The position numbers and the translations under genes are program-made. Shown here piece after piece: positions 1 through 6,282 of a DNA stretch of 8,871 bases; position 1 is the first letter of the stretch, and each line of letters begins with the position of its first letter. This DNA is from Bacillota bacterium. GTDB taxonomy: Bacteria; Bacillota; Clostridia; Tissierellales; Sedimentibacteraceae. The notes beneath the pieces are model-generated. The model searched no databases, was not told the origin of the DNA, and was given only the letters and a program-made list of their open reading frames with translations. The stretch is taken from the NCBI GenBank assembly GCA_029239575.1, contig JARBUP010000105.1:1-8871 (forward strand). The letters are read 5' to 3'.

Positions 1-313
1 ATTAATAGGTGAACTATATGAAAAATATTCTTCATGGGAATGGCGTTTTGGACAAAGCCCTGTATTTGACATATCATATACAGAAAAGTTCACATGGGGC
101 GAAGTTGAATTTCAGTTTACTCAAAAAAATGGTGAAATCATAGATAGTAAGATTTATACTGACGCTATGGATACAGAATTATTTAATGGCCTAAATCTTG
201 CATTTATAGGATGCAAATTTCAAATTAATCAAATATTAGAAGTTATAAATAAAACAATAAAACAAGACGAAATAAAAAATGATATTTTAAATTGGGTAAA
301 CAATGAATTTTAA
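1..313 (+). CDS. lplA: Lipoate-protein ligase A, C-terminal part (5' end outside window)
   Basis: This is the last 103 codons of a gene that begins before the window; the frame opens at base 2 and stops with TAA at 311-313. The visible protein carries the pattern typical of the end of the LplA catalytic domain and its C-terminal accessory domain: YSSWEWRFGQSPVF, then a KFTWGEVEFQF strand, NGEIIDSKIYTDA, and a final helical stretch ending in NEF. Family knowledge: LplA adenylates free lipoate and transfers it to lysines of lipoyl domains in 2-oxoacid dehydrogenases or glycine cleavage H protein, in the cytoplasm. The catalytic N-terminal part is not visible, so activity cannot be judged. It converges on the permease gene and shares a terminator with it, so it is probably unrelated to the sigma-54 locus. 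An octanoyl/lipoyl transferase relative is the main alternative. Confidence 0.85.
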   Translation, partial: LIGELYEKYSSWEWRFGQSPVFDISYTEKFTWGEVEFQFTQKNGEIIDSKIYTDAMDTELFNGLNLAFIGCKFQINQILEVINKTIKQDEIKNDILNWVNNEF

Positions 314-325
314 AAATAATAACAT

Positions 326-363
326 AAAAAATTGAATTCTGTTTACTCAGGATTCAATTTTTT
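326..363. terminator. Bidirectional rho-independent terminator between lplA and the permease
   Basis: An 11-bp stem (ATTGAATTCTG at 331-341 pairing with CAGGATTCAAT at 348-358, one G-T pair) closes a 6-base loop. It is extended outward by five A-T pairs, so a T-run follows the stem on the plus strand and another on the minus strand. It lies 13 bases past the lplA stop and about 50 bases past the stop of the convergent permease gene, so it can serve both. Confidence 0.85.
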
Positions 364-411
364 ATTTGTAATATTTCATTGTATATTTAAATAATTATTC
401 GATTTAAATTT

Positions 412-1725
412 TTATATTATACCTGCAAAAGCTAATAAAATTGCAAGTATTACCGTCAATATAGGAATTATACACATTATTACAAATACATACCAGTAAC
501 TTTCTTTATGGTTAGTTCCCATTAACATAAACATTGTATTTACGGCTCCATTATGAGGTAATGAATCTAATCCTCCTGATGCTATTGCAGCAATTCTGTG
601 GAAAGCTTCTGGATTTACACCTAAAGCAAGATATTGTTGCGCTAATGCTTTCATAAATATTTCCAAACCACCAGCTGCTGAGCCAGTTACACCTGCAACA
701 ATGTTAACAGCAACTGCAGCTGAAACATAAGGACTTAATTCAAGACTTAATGCAAAGTCTACAAATGATTGAAATGCAGGTGATTTTGAAACAACAGTTC
801 CAAATCCTACAAGGGCTGCTGTGTTTAATAATGGCAAAAGTGATGATTTGCATCCTTCATTTAAAGTAAATAATTTTTTTTCAATTCTATTCCAGTTAAG
901 TGTATATGTAAGAGCTGCACCTATTAGAAGGCATAAGCTTACGCCATTATTTTTTACTGCAAATTTGCTTGATATTGTCAATATTAAAACTACTACTACT
1001 ATTAATGGTAAAAATGCTGTAAAAGTTGTTGGTAGGTTTTTATCTGAAGAAACATTCAAAAATTTATCATCAGTTAAGTGATTAATTTCAAAGTGTTCAC
1101 CTTTTGTACGTGATTTTTTAAGTTCACTATTTAAGAACCATTGACCTGCACAGAACATAAATATAGAACATATGATACCCATTATAGGAGCAGCCATCGG
1201 TGTAGTTCCTAAATATGTAGTAGGAATTAAGTTTGGAAGCGATGGAAGACCTGGTAGAGCTGTCATTGCATAAGTTCCGTTACCAAGAACAAACGATCCA
1301 ACCATGAATCTTTTTGGAATGTCAGCTTCCTTATATATTCCTAAAACAAGAGGTATTACTGTAAATGTTTGTACAAAAAGACTAACACCGCCATAGCTTA
1401 ATAAAGTAGTTGCTAAAGTAGTAATTATCATAACTTTTTGAACGCCAAGCTTTGCTACTAAAAAGTTTGCTATTGTTTTTGCTGTACCGCTATCACCCAT
1501 TACTTGACCTAACAGTGCGCCTGTAGTAAGCAAGAAAAAGTATGAACCTACGAATCCAACAGTGCCTGGAAGGAAAGCCTCTTGTAGTTGACCAAAAATA
1601 TCTCCGCCTGTAGTAATAATTACTATTAATGCACATAAAATTGATGCAGGTATAACCCCGACACCCTTGTACACTATTACCATCAGCAAAGCTAATGAAA
1701 ACAAAACACCTATTACTCCTAACAT
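412..1725 (-). CDS. GntP-family permease, hydroxybutyrate/gluconate-type
   Basis: A 437-residue integral membrane protein made almost entirely of hydrophobic segments (about 11-12 by eye), close to the usual 430-450 residues of GntP permeases. Diagnostic stretches are GTYAMTALPGLPSLPNLIP at residues 150-168, matching the conserved GntP 'MTALPG..Q..N.IP' re-entrant region, and ASGGLDSLPHNGAVNT at 382-397, a pattern I associate with the D-beta-hydroxybutyrate permease (HbuT/YxjC-like) branch. Family role: proton-coupled uptake of small hydroxy acids across the cytoplasmic membrane. The start is set by a strong AAGGAGGG at 1731-1738, five bases before ATG. A consensus sigma-54 promoter lies about 40 bases upstream. 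Being one of four sigma-54 units here, it likely imports the substrate oxidised by the dehydrogenases at 5418-7233 (inference). The substrate is not determinable; gluconate or another small anion is possible. Confidence 0.87.
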   Translation of the reverse strand: MLGVIGVLFSLALLMVIVYKGVGVIPASILCALIVIITTGGDIFGQLQEAFLPGTVGFVGSYFFLLTTGALLGQVMGDSGTAKTIANFLVAKLGVQKVMIITTLATTLLSYGGVSLFVQTFTVIPLVLGIYKEADIPKRFMVGSFVLGNGTYAMTALPGLPSLPNLIPTTYLGTTPMAAPIMGIICSIFMFCAGQWFLNSELKKSRTKGEHFEINHLTDDKFLNVSSDKNLPTTFTAFLPLIVVVVLILTISSKFAVKNNGVSLCLLIGAALTYTLNWNRIEKKLFTLNEGCKSSLLPLLNTAALVGFGTVVSKSPAFQSFVDFALSLELSPYVSAAVAVNIVAGVTGSAAGGLEIFMKALAQQYLALGVNPEAFHRIAAIASGGLDSLPHNGAVNTMFMLMGTNHKESYWYVFVIMCIIPILTVILAILLAFAGII

Positions 1726-1763
1726 AATTACCCTCCTTGTAAATCTGATTTCATAAATGATAA

Positions 1764-1779
1764 TGCAATATTTATGCCA
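1764..1779 (-). promoter_or_regulatory. Sigma-54 (RpoN) -24/-12 promoter of the permease gene
   Basis: On the minus strand the sequence is TGGCATAAATATTGCA, a full match to TGGCAYRNNNNTTGCW. The -24 GG is at 1778-1777 and the -12 GC at 1766-1765, giving an expected start near 1753 and a leader of about 28 bases containing the AAGGAGGG site. Confidence 0.87.
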
Positions 1780-1870
1780 TATTAATTATTTAGGCAAAGT
1801 GATTTTAATGTTGAAATTTAAATGCAGCTTACAATATTATTAAGAAATGATATTATGTTAAAACAATAAA

Positions 1871-1911
1871 ATGTATACAATATATACATGATCTATATAT
1901 GTTGTATACAT
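1871..1911. promoter_or_regulatory. Paired TGTATACA palindromes: candidate activator site and/or terminator of the MFS gene
   Basis: ATGTATACAA (1871-1880) and TTGTATACAT (1902-1911) form a perfect 10-bp inverted repeat; each also contains the self-palindrome TGTATACA. The pair lies 93-132 bases upstream of the permease -24 element, the distance expected for enhancer-binding activator sites. TTGTATACAA is also the core of the known B. subtilis GntR operator. It also lies just after the MFS stop, and read on the minus strand it forms a hairpin followed by TTTTATTG, so a weak terminator role is an alternative or additional reading. All is inferred from pattern and position. Confidence 0.45.
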
Positions 1912-1923
1912 TTTTATATAATG

Positions 1924-3123
1924 CTATTTACTACTAACAGCTAATTGTTCAACTTCTTTTTTTACAGGATAGAAAATAGGGCTTAAAATTGTGTGAAGAA
2001 CCAAAACTACTGTAAGACCAATAGCTGCATACAAATATTTCATATGAAGGTCTCCGCCACCAAATGCAGTTGTCAACGGACTCATAATTTTTGGAGACAT
2101 AAACATTCCGAAATTAAGACAACCCATAACAAGAGAAATTCCAACTGCACGCATTGATTCAGGAGTATATTTTGCAACAGCAAGCACAGCGCTTGGTATT
2201 AAAAATGCTTGTGCAACACCTGTACAGAAAGCTGAGAAAAATGCAGCAGGAAGATTTCCTATAAATCTATTACCTAAGAAACCTATTACTAATACTATCA
2301 TTCCGGCTTGCATTGTTTTAAAACCTAAAACTTTACGGAATTTTCCAAATAATAATCCAGTCAATAAACCGCCTGTTACAAATATAGAATTTGCATAACC
2401 TGCTGTAGTTACATTTCCTAAATTGTTTGATTTAATGAATACTGAAATATTAGCTTGATGGGTGAAAAGGAAAACATATGAAACAAAAATTGTTATAGCT
2501 GTGAAATATACTGCTGGAGTAAGCTTTACTTTTTCACCTGTTGATGCACTCTTTTTAACCGGAGGTACATAAGTAATGTTTTTTTGTACTAAAATCATGC
2601 ATGGTATAAAAGCTAAGAAAACGAGATAAGAATTTTTCCAAAATGTACCTGCCAGTATACCTGCAACCATTGTTAAAGCAATACTTCCTGCAGTAGATGA
2701 TGAAGCTTGGAATCCTATCATATCATCTCTTTCCTGACCTTCAAAGAAATCAGGTACCAACGCTTTTGTCAGGGAACCGTTAAGACCTTGATTTATTCCT
2801 ATAAACAAACTTGATAAATAAAGAACATTTAAGCTTATAGATCCAAATACGTATGCAATAACTCCTCCTAAAAATCCTAAAAACATTCCGCCTAAAAGCA
2901 AATGTTTTTTAGCAAATCTTAATGTTAATGGTCCTGCAGCAAATGCGAAAAACATACCTGCCAGGTTTGGTATAGTCAGCGCTAATACAATTTTATCCAT
3001 GCCTACATTTGGATAAAGTGCTTGAATATCTGCCAAAAGAGCAGATATAGTAAGTGAGGACATCAACATTATTGATCCTGCGATAATCCCAATTTTATTG
3101 TTTCTTTTTTCTTTAATATCCAT
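1924..3123 (-). CDS. MFS transporter, 12 transmembrane segments, substrate unknown
   Basis: A 399-residue major facilitator protein. A short charged N-terminus (KEKRNNK) precedes TM1; GPLTLRFAKKHLL at residues 64-76 is a degenerate form of MFS motif A between TM2 and TM3; a hydrophilic central loop sits near 185-203; and GLLFGKFRKVLGFKT near 256-270 is the equivalent loop of the second half. The length is normal for a 12-TM member and no truncation is seen. The start is fixed by AAAGGGAG at 3131-3138, seven bases before ATG. It has its own sigma-54 promoter and a leader of about 100 bases. Given the shared promoter type, it probably moves a substrate or product of the neighbouring beta-hydroxy-acid enzymes (inference). 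I do not recognise the subfamily; uptake and export are both possible. The gene ends in TAG at 1924-1926, just before the palindrome pair. Confidence 0.87.
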   Translation of the reverse strand: MDIKEKRNNKIGIIAGSIMLMSSLTISALLADIQALYPNVGMDKIVLALTIPNLAGMFFAFAAGPLTLRFAKKHLLLGGMFLGFLGGVIAYVFGSISLNVLYLSSLFIGINQGLNGSLTKALVPDFFEGQERDDMIGFQASSSTAGSIALTMVAGILAGTFWKNSYLVFLAFIPCMILVQKNITYVPPVKKSASTGEKVKLTPAVYFTAITIFVSYVFLFTHQANISVFIKSNNLGNVTTAGYANSIFVTGGLLTGLLFGKFRKVLGFKTMQAGMIVLVIGFLGNRFIGNLPAAFFSAFCTGVAQAFLIPSAVLAVAKYTPESMRAVGISLVMGCLNFGMFMSPKIMSPLTTAFGGGDLHMKYLYAAIGLTVVLVLHTILSPIFYPVKKEVEQLAVSSK

Positions 3124-3231
3124 TTCTTTTCTCCCTTTATTATAATAAATTTTAACTTATATCATTTGTATTGTAAAAAATATAATATATAGTGCACAAC
3201 ACCCAAACAATACAGCTAATGAAAATTATAA

Positions 3232-3247
3232 AGCAATTTTTATGCCA
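3232..3247 (-). promoter_or_regulatory. Sigma-54 (RpoN) -24/-12 promoter of the MFS gene
   Basis: The minus strand reads TGGCATAAAAATTGCT, a full match to TGGCAYRNNNNTTGCW, with the -24 GG at 3246-3245 and the -12 GC at 3234-3233. The expected start is near 3221, leaving an untranslated leader of about 98 bases. Confidence 0.87.
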
Positions 3248-3470
3248 GTTTTAATTTGTAGTAGTATATAATTTCATAATTTAAAATAAGATGCAATTTA
3301 GAATACTTCTAATTACCTAATAAGGAATAATAACAATAATATAAATTAAGAATAACATTAATGAATCATATGATATTAATCAATTAGTATATTTAGTATA
3401 TAAAAGAAATCCAAAAGTTTAATTGTTGTTTAAAAAATATACAATAAAGTTTTTTAATCGTAATTACAAT

Positions 3471-3495
3471 AAAAAACACATACTTTCATGTGTTT
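3471..3495 (-). terminator. Rho-independent terminator of the adenylation gene
   Basis: On the minus strand an 8-bp stem (AAACACAT pairing with ATGTGTTT) closes a 6-base loop, and the T tract continues for three more bases past the stem (TTTTTT overall). It lies 13 bases past the TAA at 3509-3511. Confidence 0.75.
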
Positions 3496-3508
3496 CTTTT
3501 TGTATAAT

Positions 3509-4972
3509 TTATAATTCTAAATTCGGAATGGGCAATTTACTTTTGTTAATTTTGTTATTATGATTTCTTGGAAATTCATTTAGCTGCATGATTATTGAAG
3601 GTACCATATATGAAGGAATATGAATTTTCAAAAACTCTTTAACGTCATTTGAATCAATTTCTACATTGGCTACAAAGTATCCACATAAAATATTAATACC
3701 CCCATCATCTTCGAATGCTGTTACAGCTGCATCTGTTATTTCAACATGTTTTAACATTGCTAACTCTACCTCAGAAGATTCAACACGGAATCCTCTTATT
3801 TTAAACATCCAGTCTTTCCTACTTATATATATTAAATTTCCATCTTTAATCACTTTTACCAGATCGCTTGTTTTAAATAATATTTTATATTTTTCATCTT
3901 GAGTGAAAGGGTTTTGGATATAGTGCATAGCTGTTTTTTCTGAATTATTCAAATAACCTCTTGATACTTGAGGGCCAGAAATGCAAAGCTCACCTACTTC
4001 ACCAATATTTACTTCATTGTTATTTTCATCTAAAATATAAAATTTTAAAGGATATTTAATTTTGCCTATTGGATATGAAGGAAGGTCTTCATTAATTGTA
4101 TAACATGAAACATAGCAGCAAAGTTCTGTTGCGGCATAAACATATACAGTTTTATAATGTCTTTTTTTAAGATGATGAGCTGGTTCACTTCCAACTATTA
4201 ATGTTTTTAGTGTAAGGTTTTCATTGTCAAATTTCATAAATTTACGTGCCATGTGCGGAGGTAAGTAAGTAATTGTGATTTCATGTTTAATATAGTATTC
4301 AGCCAATGCCACAATATCTTTTCTGATTTCATCAGGAATTATATCTATTGTTCCTCCAAGTGCTAACGGAGTAAATATATCATTTAAAGTAGCTACAAAA
4401 GAGAATCCAGGAAAAACCCCAAAGATATCATTTTCAGTTATACCAATTTCATTACATGTACAAACTAAACATGCTATATTTCTTTGTTCAATCATAACAC
4501 CTTTAGGAATTCCAGTTGATCCGGATGTATAGATTACAACAGCTAAGTTTTCAGGTTTAACATCATTAGGTTCACAATGAACCATATTATTTAAATTATC
4601 CATAAAATCTTCATTTATAATCAATTTACATCTGCTGTCAGTTAACATATAACCTAATCTTTCTTCTGGATAATTTGAGTCTAAAAACAAAAAAGCTGCA
4701 CCTGCTTTAAGAATACCAATCATAGCTGCTACGGAATTTATTGAACGCCCCATTTTAATAGCTATTATTTCTTCTGCTCCCAAACCTTTTCCTGCTATAC
4801 ATTGTGAAATTAGTGTAGTAATTTTATCTAATTCATTATATGTAATTAAAGTGTTTTTCCACCTAACTGCTATTTTATCTCCGTTATTAGAAACAGCATT
4901 TTTAAATAATTCGCAAAAAAGTTTATTATCCTTAGCGATATTATTTGATTTGTTGTTTATATTATTTATCAT
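3509..4972 (-). CDS. Stand-alone NRPS/DltA-type adenylation (AMP-binding) enzyme
   Basis: A 487-residue ANL-superfamily enzyme, about the length of D-alanine ligase DltA or a free NRPS A-domain. The core motifs appear in order: A2 LKAGAAFLFLDSNYPEER (88-105), A3 YTSGSTGIPKG (148-158), A5 YAATELCC (279-286), A6 GELCISGPQVSRGY (327-340), A7 FKTSDLVK (366-373, Asp370), A8 FKIRGFRVESSEVE (390-403) and A10 NKINKSKLP (473-481, with Lys474 as the adenylation lysine). Family reaction: acid plus ATP gives acyl-AMP, then transfer to a thiol. No carrier, condensation or thioesterase domain is attached and no carrier gene is in the window. Oddities: Val193 sits where the A4 Asp binds the substrate amino group; A5 has AA instead of GP; cysteines cluster near 285-290. 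The N-terminus is Asn-rich and the gene looks more AT-rich than the dehydrogenases, which may hint at transfer. The ribosome site (AAGGTAGG) is weak. A CoA ligase role cannot be excluded. Confidence 0.82.
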   Translation of the reverse strand: MINNINNKSNNIAKDNKLFCELFKNAVSNNGDKIAVRWKNTLITYNELDKITTLISQCIAGKGLGAEEIIAIKMGRSINSVAAMIGILKAGAAFLFLDSNYPEERLGYMLTDSRCKLIINEDFMDNLNNMVHCEPNDVKPENLAVVIYTSGSTGIPKGVMIEQRNIACLVCTCNEIGITENDIFGVFPGFSFVATLNDIFTPLALGGTIDIIPDEIRKDIVALAEYYIKHEITITYLPPHMARKFMKFDNENLTLKTLIVGSEPAHHLKKRHYKTVYVYAATELCCYVSCYTINEDLPSYPIGKIKYPLKFYILDENNNEVNIGEVGELCISGPQVSRGYLNNSEKTAMHYIQNPFTQDEKYKILFKTSDLVKVIKDGNLIYISRKDWMFKIRGFRVESSEVELAMLKHVEITDAAVTAFEDDGGINILCGYFVANVEIDSNDVKEFLKIHIPSYMVPSIIMQLNEFPRNHNNKINKSKLPIPNLEL

Positions 4973-5028
4973 TATTACATACCTACCTTATTTTAAAATT
5001 ATTAGTAAATGATATATAAATATAATTA

Positions 5029-5044
5029 AGCAATAATTATGCCA
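5029..5044 (-). promoter_or_regulatory. Sigma-54 (RpoN) -24/-12 promoter of the adenylation gene
   Basis: The minus strand reads TGGCATAATTATTGCT, a full match to TGGCAYRNNNNTTGCW, with the -24 GG at 5043-5042 and the -12 GC at 5031-5030. The expected start is near 5018, about 45 bases before the ATG at 4972. Confidence 0.87.
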
Positions 5045-5152
5045 AATTATAATAACAGTTATGATTTCTATTGTGCCATAAATCAAAAAATAAATAAAGA
5101 ATATTTTATAGTTAAACTAATATTTTTTATTTTATTATCATTTATATATAAA

Positions 5153-5199
5153 ATATACAATGATTTTGAATTAAAAGTGGATATGTATATTTTGTATAT
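5153..5199. promoter_or_regulatory. Inverted ATATACAA/TTGTATAT pair, candidate upstream activator site
   Basis: ATATACAA (5153-5160) and TTGTATAT (5192-5199) are inverted copies whose TATACAA cores are centred 38 bases apart. In the 1871-1911 pair the same cores are 28 bases apart, so the two differ by about one helical turn. The near member lies roughly 110 bases from each of the two divergent -24 elements. The AT-rich background makes chance matches likely, and a further TTGTATA occurs at 379-385 with no promoter nearby, so this is tentative. Confidence 0.3.
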
Positions 5200-5305
5200 A
5201 GTTAATTATAAAAGTAAATTAATATCAAAATGAAATTATAATTGTTTTTGTTATTATTTTAATGTTAAAATTTATATTGTTTACAACTTAAGTTTTAAAA
5301 TTTGT

Positions 5306-5321
5306 TGGCACATTAATTGCT
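5306..5321 (+). promoter_or_regulatory. Sigma-54 (RpoN) -24/-12 promoter of the SDR-led operon
   Basis: TGGCACATTAATTGCT is a full match to TGGCAYRNNNNTTGCW and carries the canonical TTGGCAC form of the -24 box. The -24 GG is at 5307-5308 and the -12 GC at 5319-5320. The expected start is near 5332, leaving about 85 bases of leader before the ATG at 5418. Confidence 0.9.
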
Positions 5322-5402
5322 AATTAATAGTCGTATAAAAATCTATAGCACAAATATTTTGTATTTGTGAATTTTATCAGTATTAATATAAAACAAATTT
5401 TA

Positions 5403-5411
5403 AAAGGAGAG
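5403..5411 (+). promoter_or_regulatory. Ribosome binding site that decides the SDR start
   Basis: AAAGGAGAG lies six bases before ATG 5418. The frame also opens at an upstream GTG at 5367, but that codon has no Shine-Dalgarno sequence and would add 17 residues ahead of the usual SDR N-terminus, so 5418 is the better start. Confidence 0.85.
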
Positions 5412-5417
5412 AATTTT

Positions 5418-6242
5418 ATGGGTAAATTAACTGGAAAAAATGCAATAGTTACTGGAGCAGCTAGAGGATTGGGAAGGGAATATGCACTTAGACTTGCTTC
5501 ATTAGGCGCAAACGTAGGAGTAATTGATATTGACTTGAAATCGTTTGAAGAGTTTGCTGGTGAAAAAGCATTGTTAACAGCAGATACTGTTATGGATGAA
5601 ATAAGAGCTTTAGGTGTAAAATCAGCTGGTGCAGTTGCAGATATCTCTAATAGGGAACAGGTTTTCGCAGCAGTAGAACAAATTGCTAAAGAACTTGGAG
5701 ATATATCAATACTTGTATGCAATGCCGGAGGAGGAATGGGTCCAATGGATGGAAACAAAGCATCACAGCTTAATTGGGAACAATATGATGCAGTTATAGC
5801 AAGAAATTTACATGGTACAGTATATTCATGTAATGCAGTTGCTCCAATGATGAAAAAACTTGGATACGGAAAAATTGTTAACGTTGCTTCTGTAGGTGGA
5901 TTATGTGCAAACAGTGATGGAAGTTATGCTCATTATGGAACATCTAAAGCGGGCATTATTCATTATACAAAACTTTTAGCACAGGAATTAGGGCCTTTTA
6001 ACATAACATGTAACGTAGTTGCACCTGGTTTTATTTCAACTGCAAGATTAGCAGCAAATTTTAAAGCTGTTGGTGAAGAAAAATTTACAAGAAACATTGC
6101 ACTGGGAAGATTTGGTACTCCTGAAGATTGTGCCAACGCAGTAGAATTCTTAACAACAGATTTATCATCATATGTAAACGGAACGGTTCTTGAGGTTACT
6201 GGTGGAACAGTGGGCCGAATATTAATGAATCAACAATATTAA
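5418..6242 (+). CDS. Short-chain dehydrogenase/reductase (SDR), NAD-type, probable hydroxy-acid or alcohol dehydrogenase
   Basis: A 274-residue classical SDR, slightly longer than the usual 250. From the chosen start: TGAARGLG at residues 12-19 is the Rossmann glycine motif; Asp37 at the end of the second strand favours NAD(H) over NADP(H); Asp75 contacts adenine; NAG is at 102-104; Asn130, Ser158, Tyr173 and Lys177 (YGTSK) form the catalytic set; and APGF follows the sixth strand. Extra length sits at about 41-57 (after the second strand) and 105-118. Family role: reversible oxidation of a secondary alcohol to a ketone in the cytoplasm. It is the first gene after the sigma-54 promoter at 5306 and lies 40 bases ahead of the second dehydrogenase, so the two are probably co-transcribed. 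The substrate is unknown; a (R)-3-hydroxy acid is a reasonable guess from context, and FabG-like annotation by homology would be non-specific. Confidence 0.87.
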   Translation: MGKLTGKNAIVTGAARGLGREYALRLASLGANVGVIDIDLKSFEEFAGEKALLTADTVMDEIRALGVKSAGAVADISNREQVFAAVEQIAKELGDISILVCNAGGGMGPMDGNKASQLNWEQYDAVIARNLHGTVYSCNAVAPMMKKLGYGKIVNVASVGGLCANSDGSYAHYGTSKAGIIHYTKLLAQELGPFNITCNVVAPGFISTARLAANFKAVGEEKFTRNIALGRFGTPEDCANAVEFLTTDLSSYVNGTVLEVTGGTVGRILMNQQY

Positions 6243-6282
6243 AATAATATAAATTATAATAATATCTGAAAGGAAAAAAGAT

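Larger units (their letters stand above)
3124..3508. other. 385-base intergenic region upstream of the MFS gene
   Basis: No gene is visible in this very AT-rich stretch. It holds, from the MFS side outward: the MFS ribosome binding site (3131-3138), a leader of about 100 bases, the sigma-54 promoter (3232-3247), a dyad centred on ATCATATGAT at 3365-3374 (flanked by ATTAAT at 3357-3362 and 3375-3380), a TATACAA copy at 3438-3444, and the terminator of the adenylation gene (3471-3495). The separate promoter and the terminator make the MFS gene its own transcription unit. Confidence 0.75.
4973..5417. other. 445-base divergent regulatory region between the adenylation and SDR genes
   Basis: No convincing gene lies here. 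Two outward-facing sigma-54 promoters (5029-5044 minus, 5306-5321 plus) are separated by about 260 AT-rich bases. A short open frame at 5039-5233 (64 codons) overlaps the minus-strand promoter, lacks a ribosome binding site and encodes low-complexity Ile/Tyr/Lys-rich sequence, so I do not call it. Near the middle is the inverted ATATACAA/TTGTATAT pair (5153-5199), almost equidistant from both promoters, which suits one activator site serving both directions. Confidence 0.75.

Noticed and set aside
821..1081. 86-codon plus-strand open frame inside the permease gene
   Set aside because: It is antisense to a clear GntP coding region and lacks a ribosome binding site.
5039..5233. 64-codon plus-strand open frame in the divergent intergenic region
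   Set aside because: It has no ribosome binding site, low-complexity composition, and it overlaps the sigma-54 promoter of the adenylation gene.
5367..5417. 17-residue N-terminal extension of the SDR from an upstream GTG
   Set aside because: There is no Shine-Dalgarno sequence for the GTG, while ATG 5418 has AAAGGAGAG at good spacing and gives a normal SDR N-terminus.
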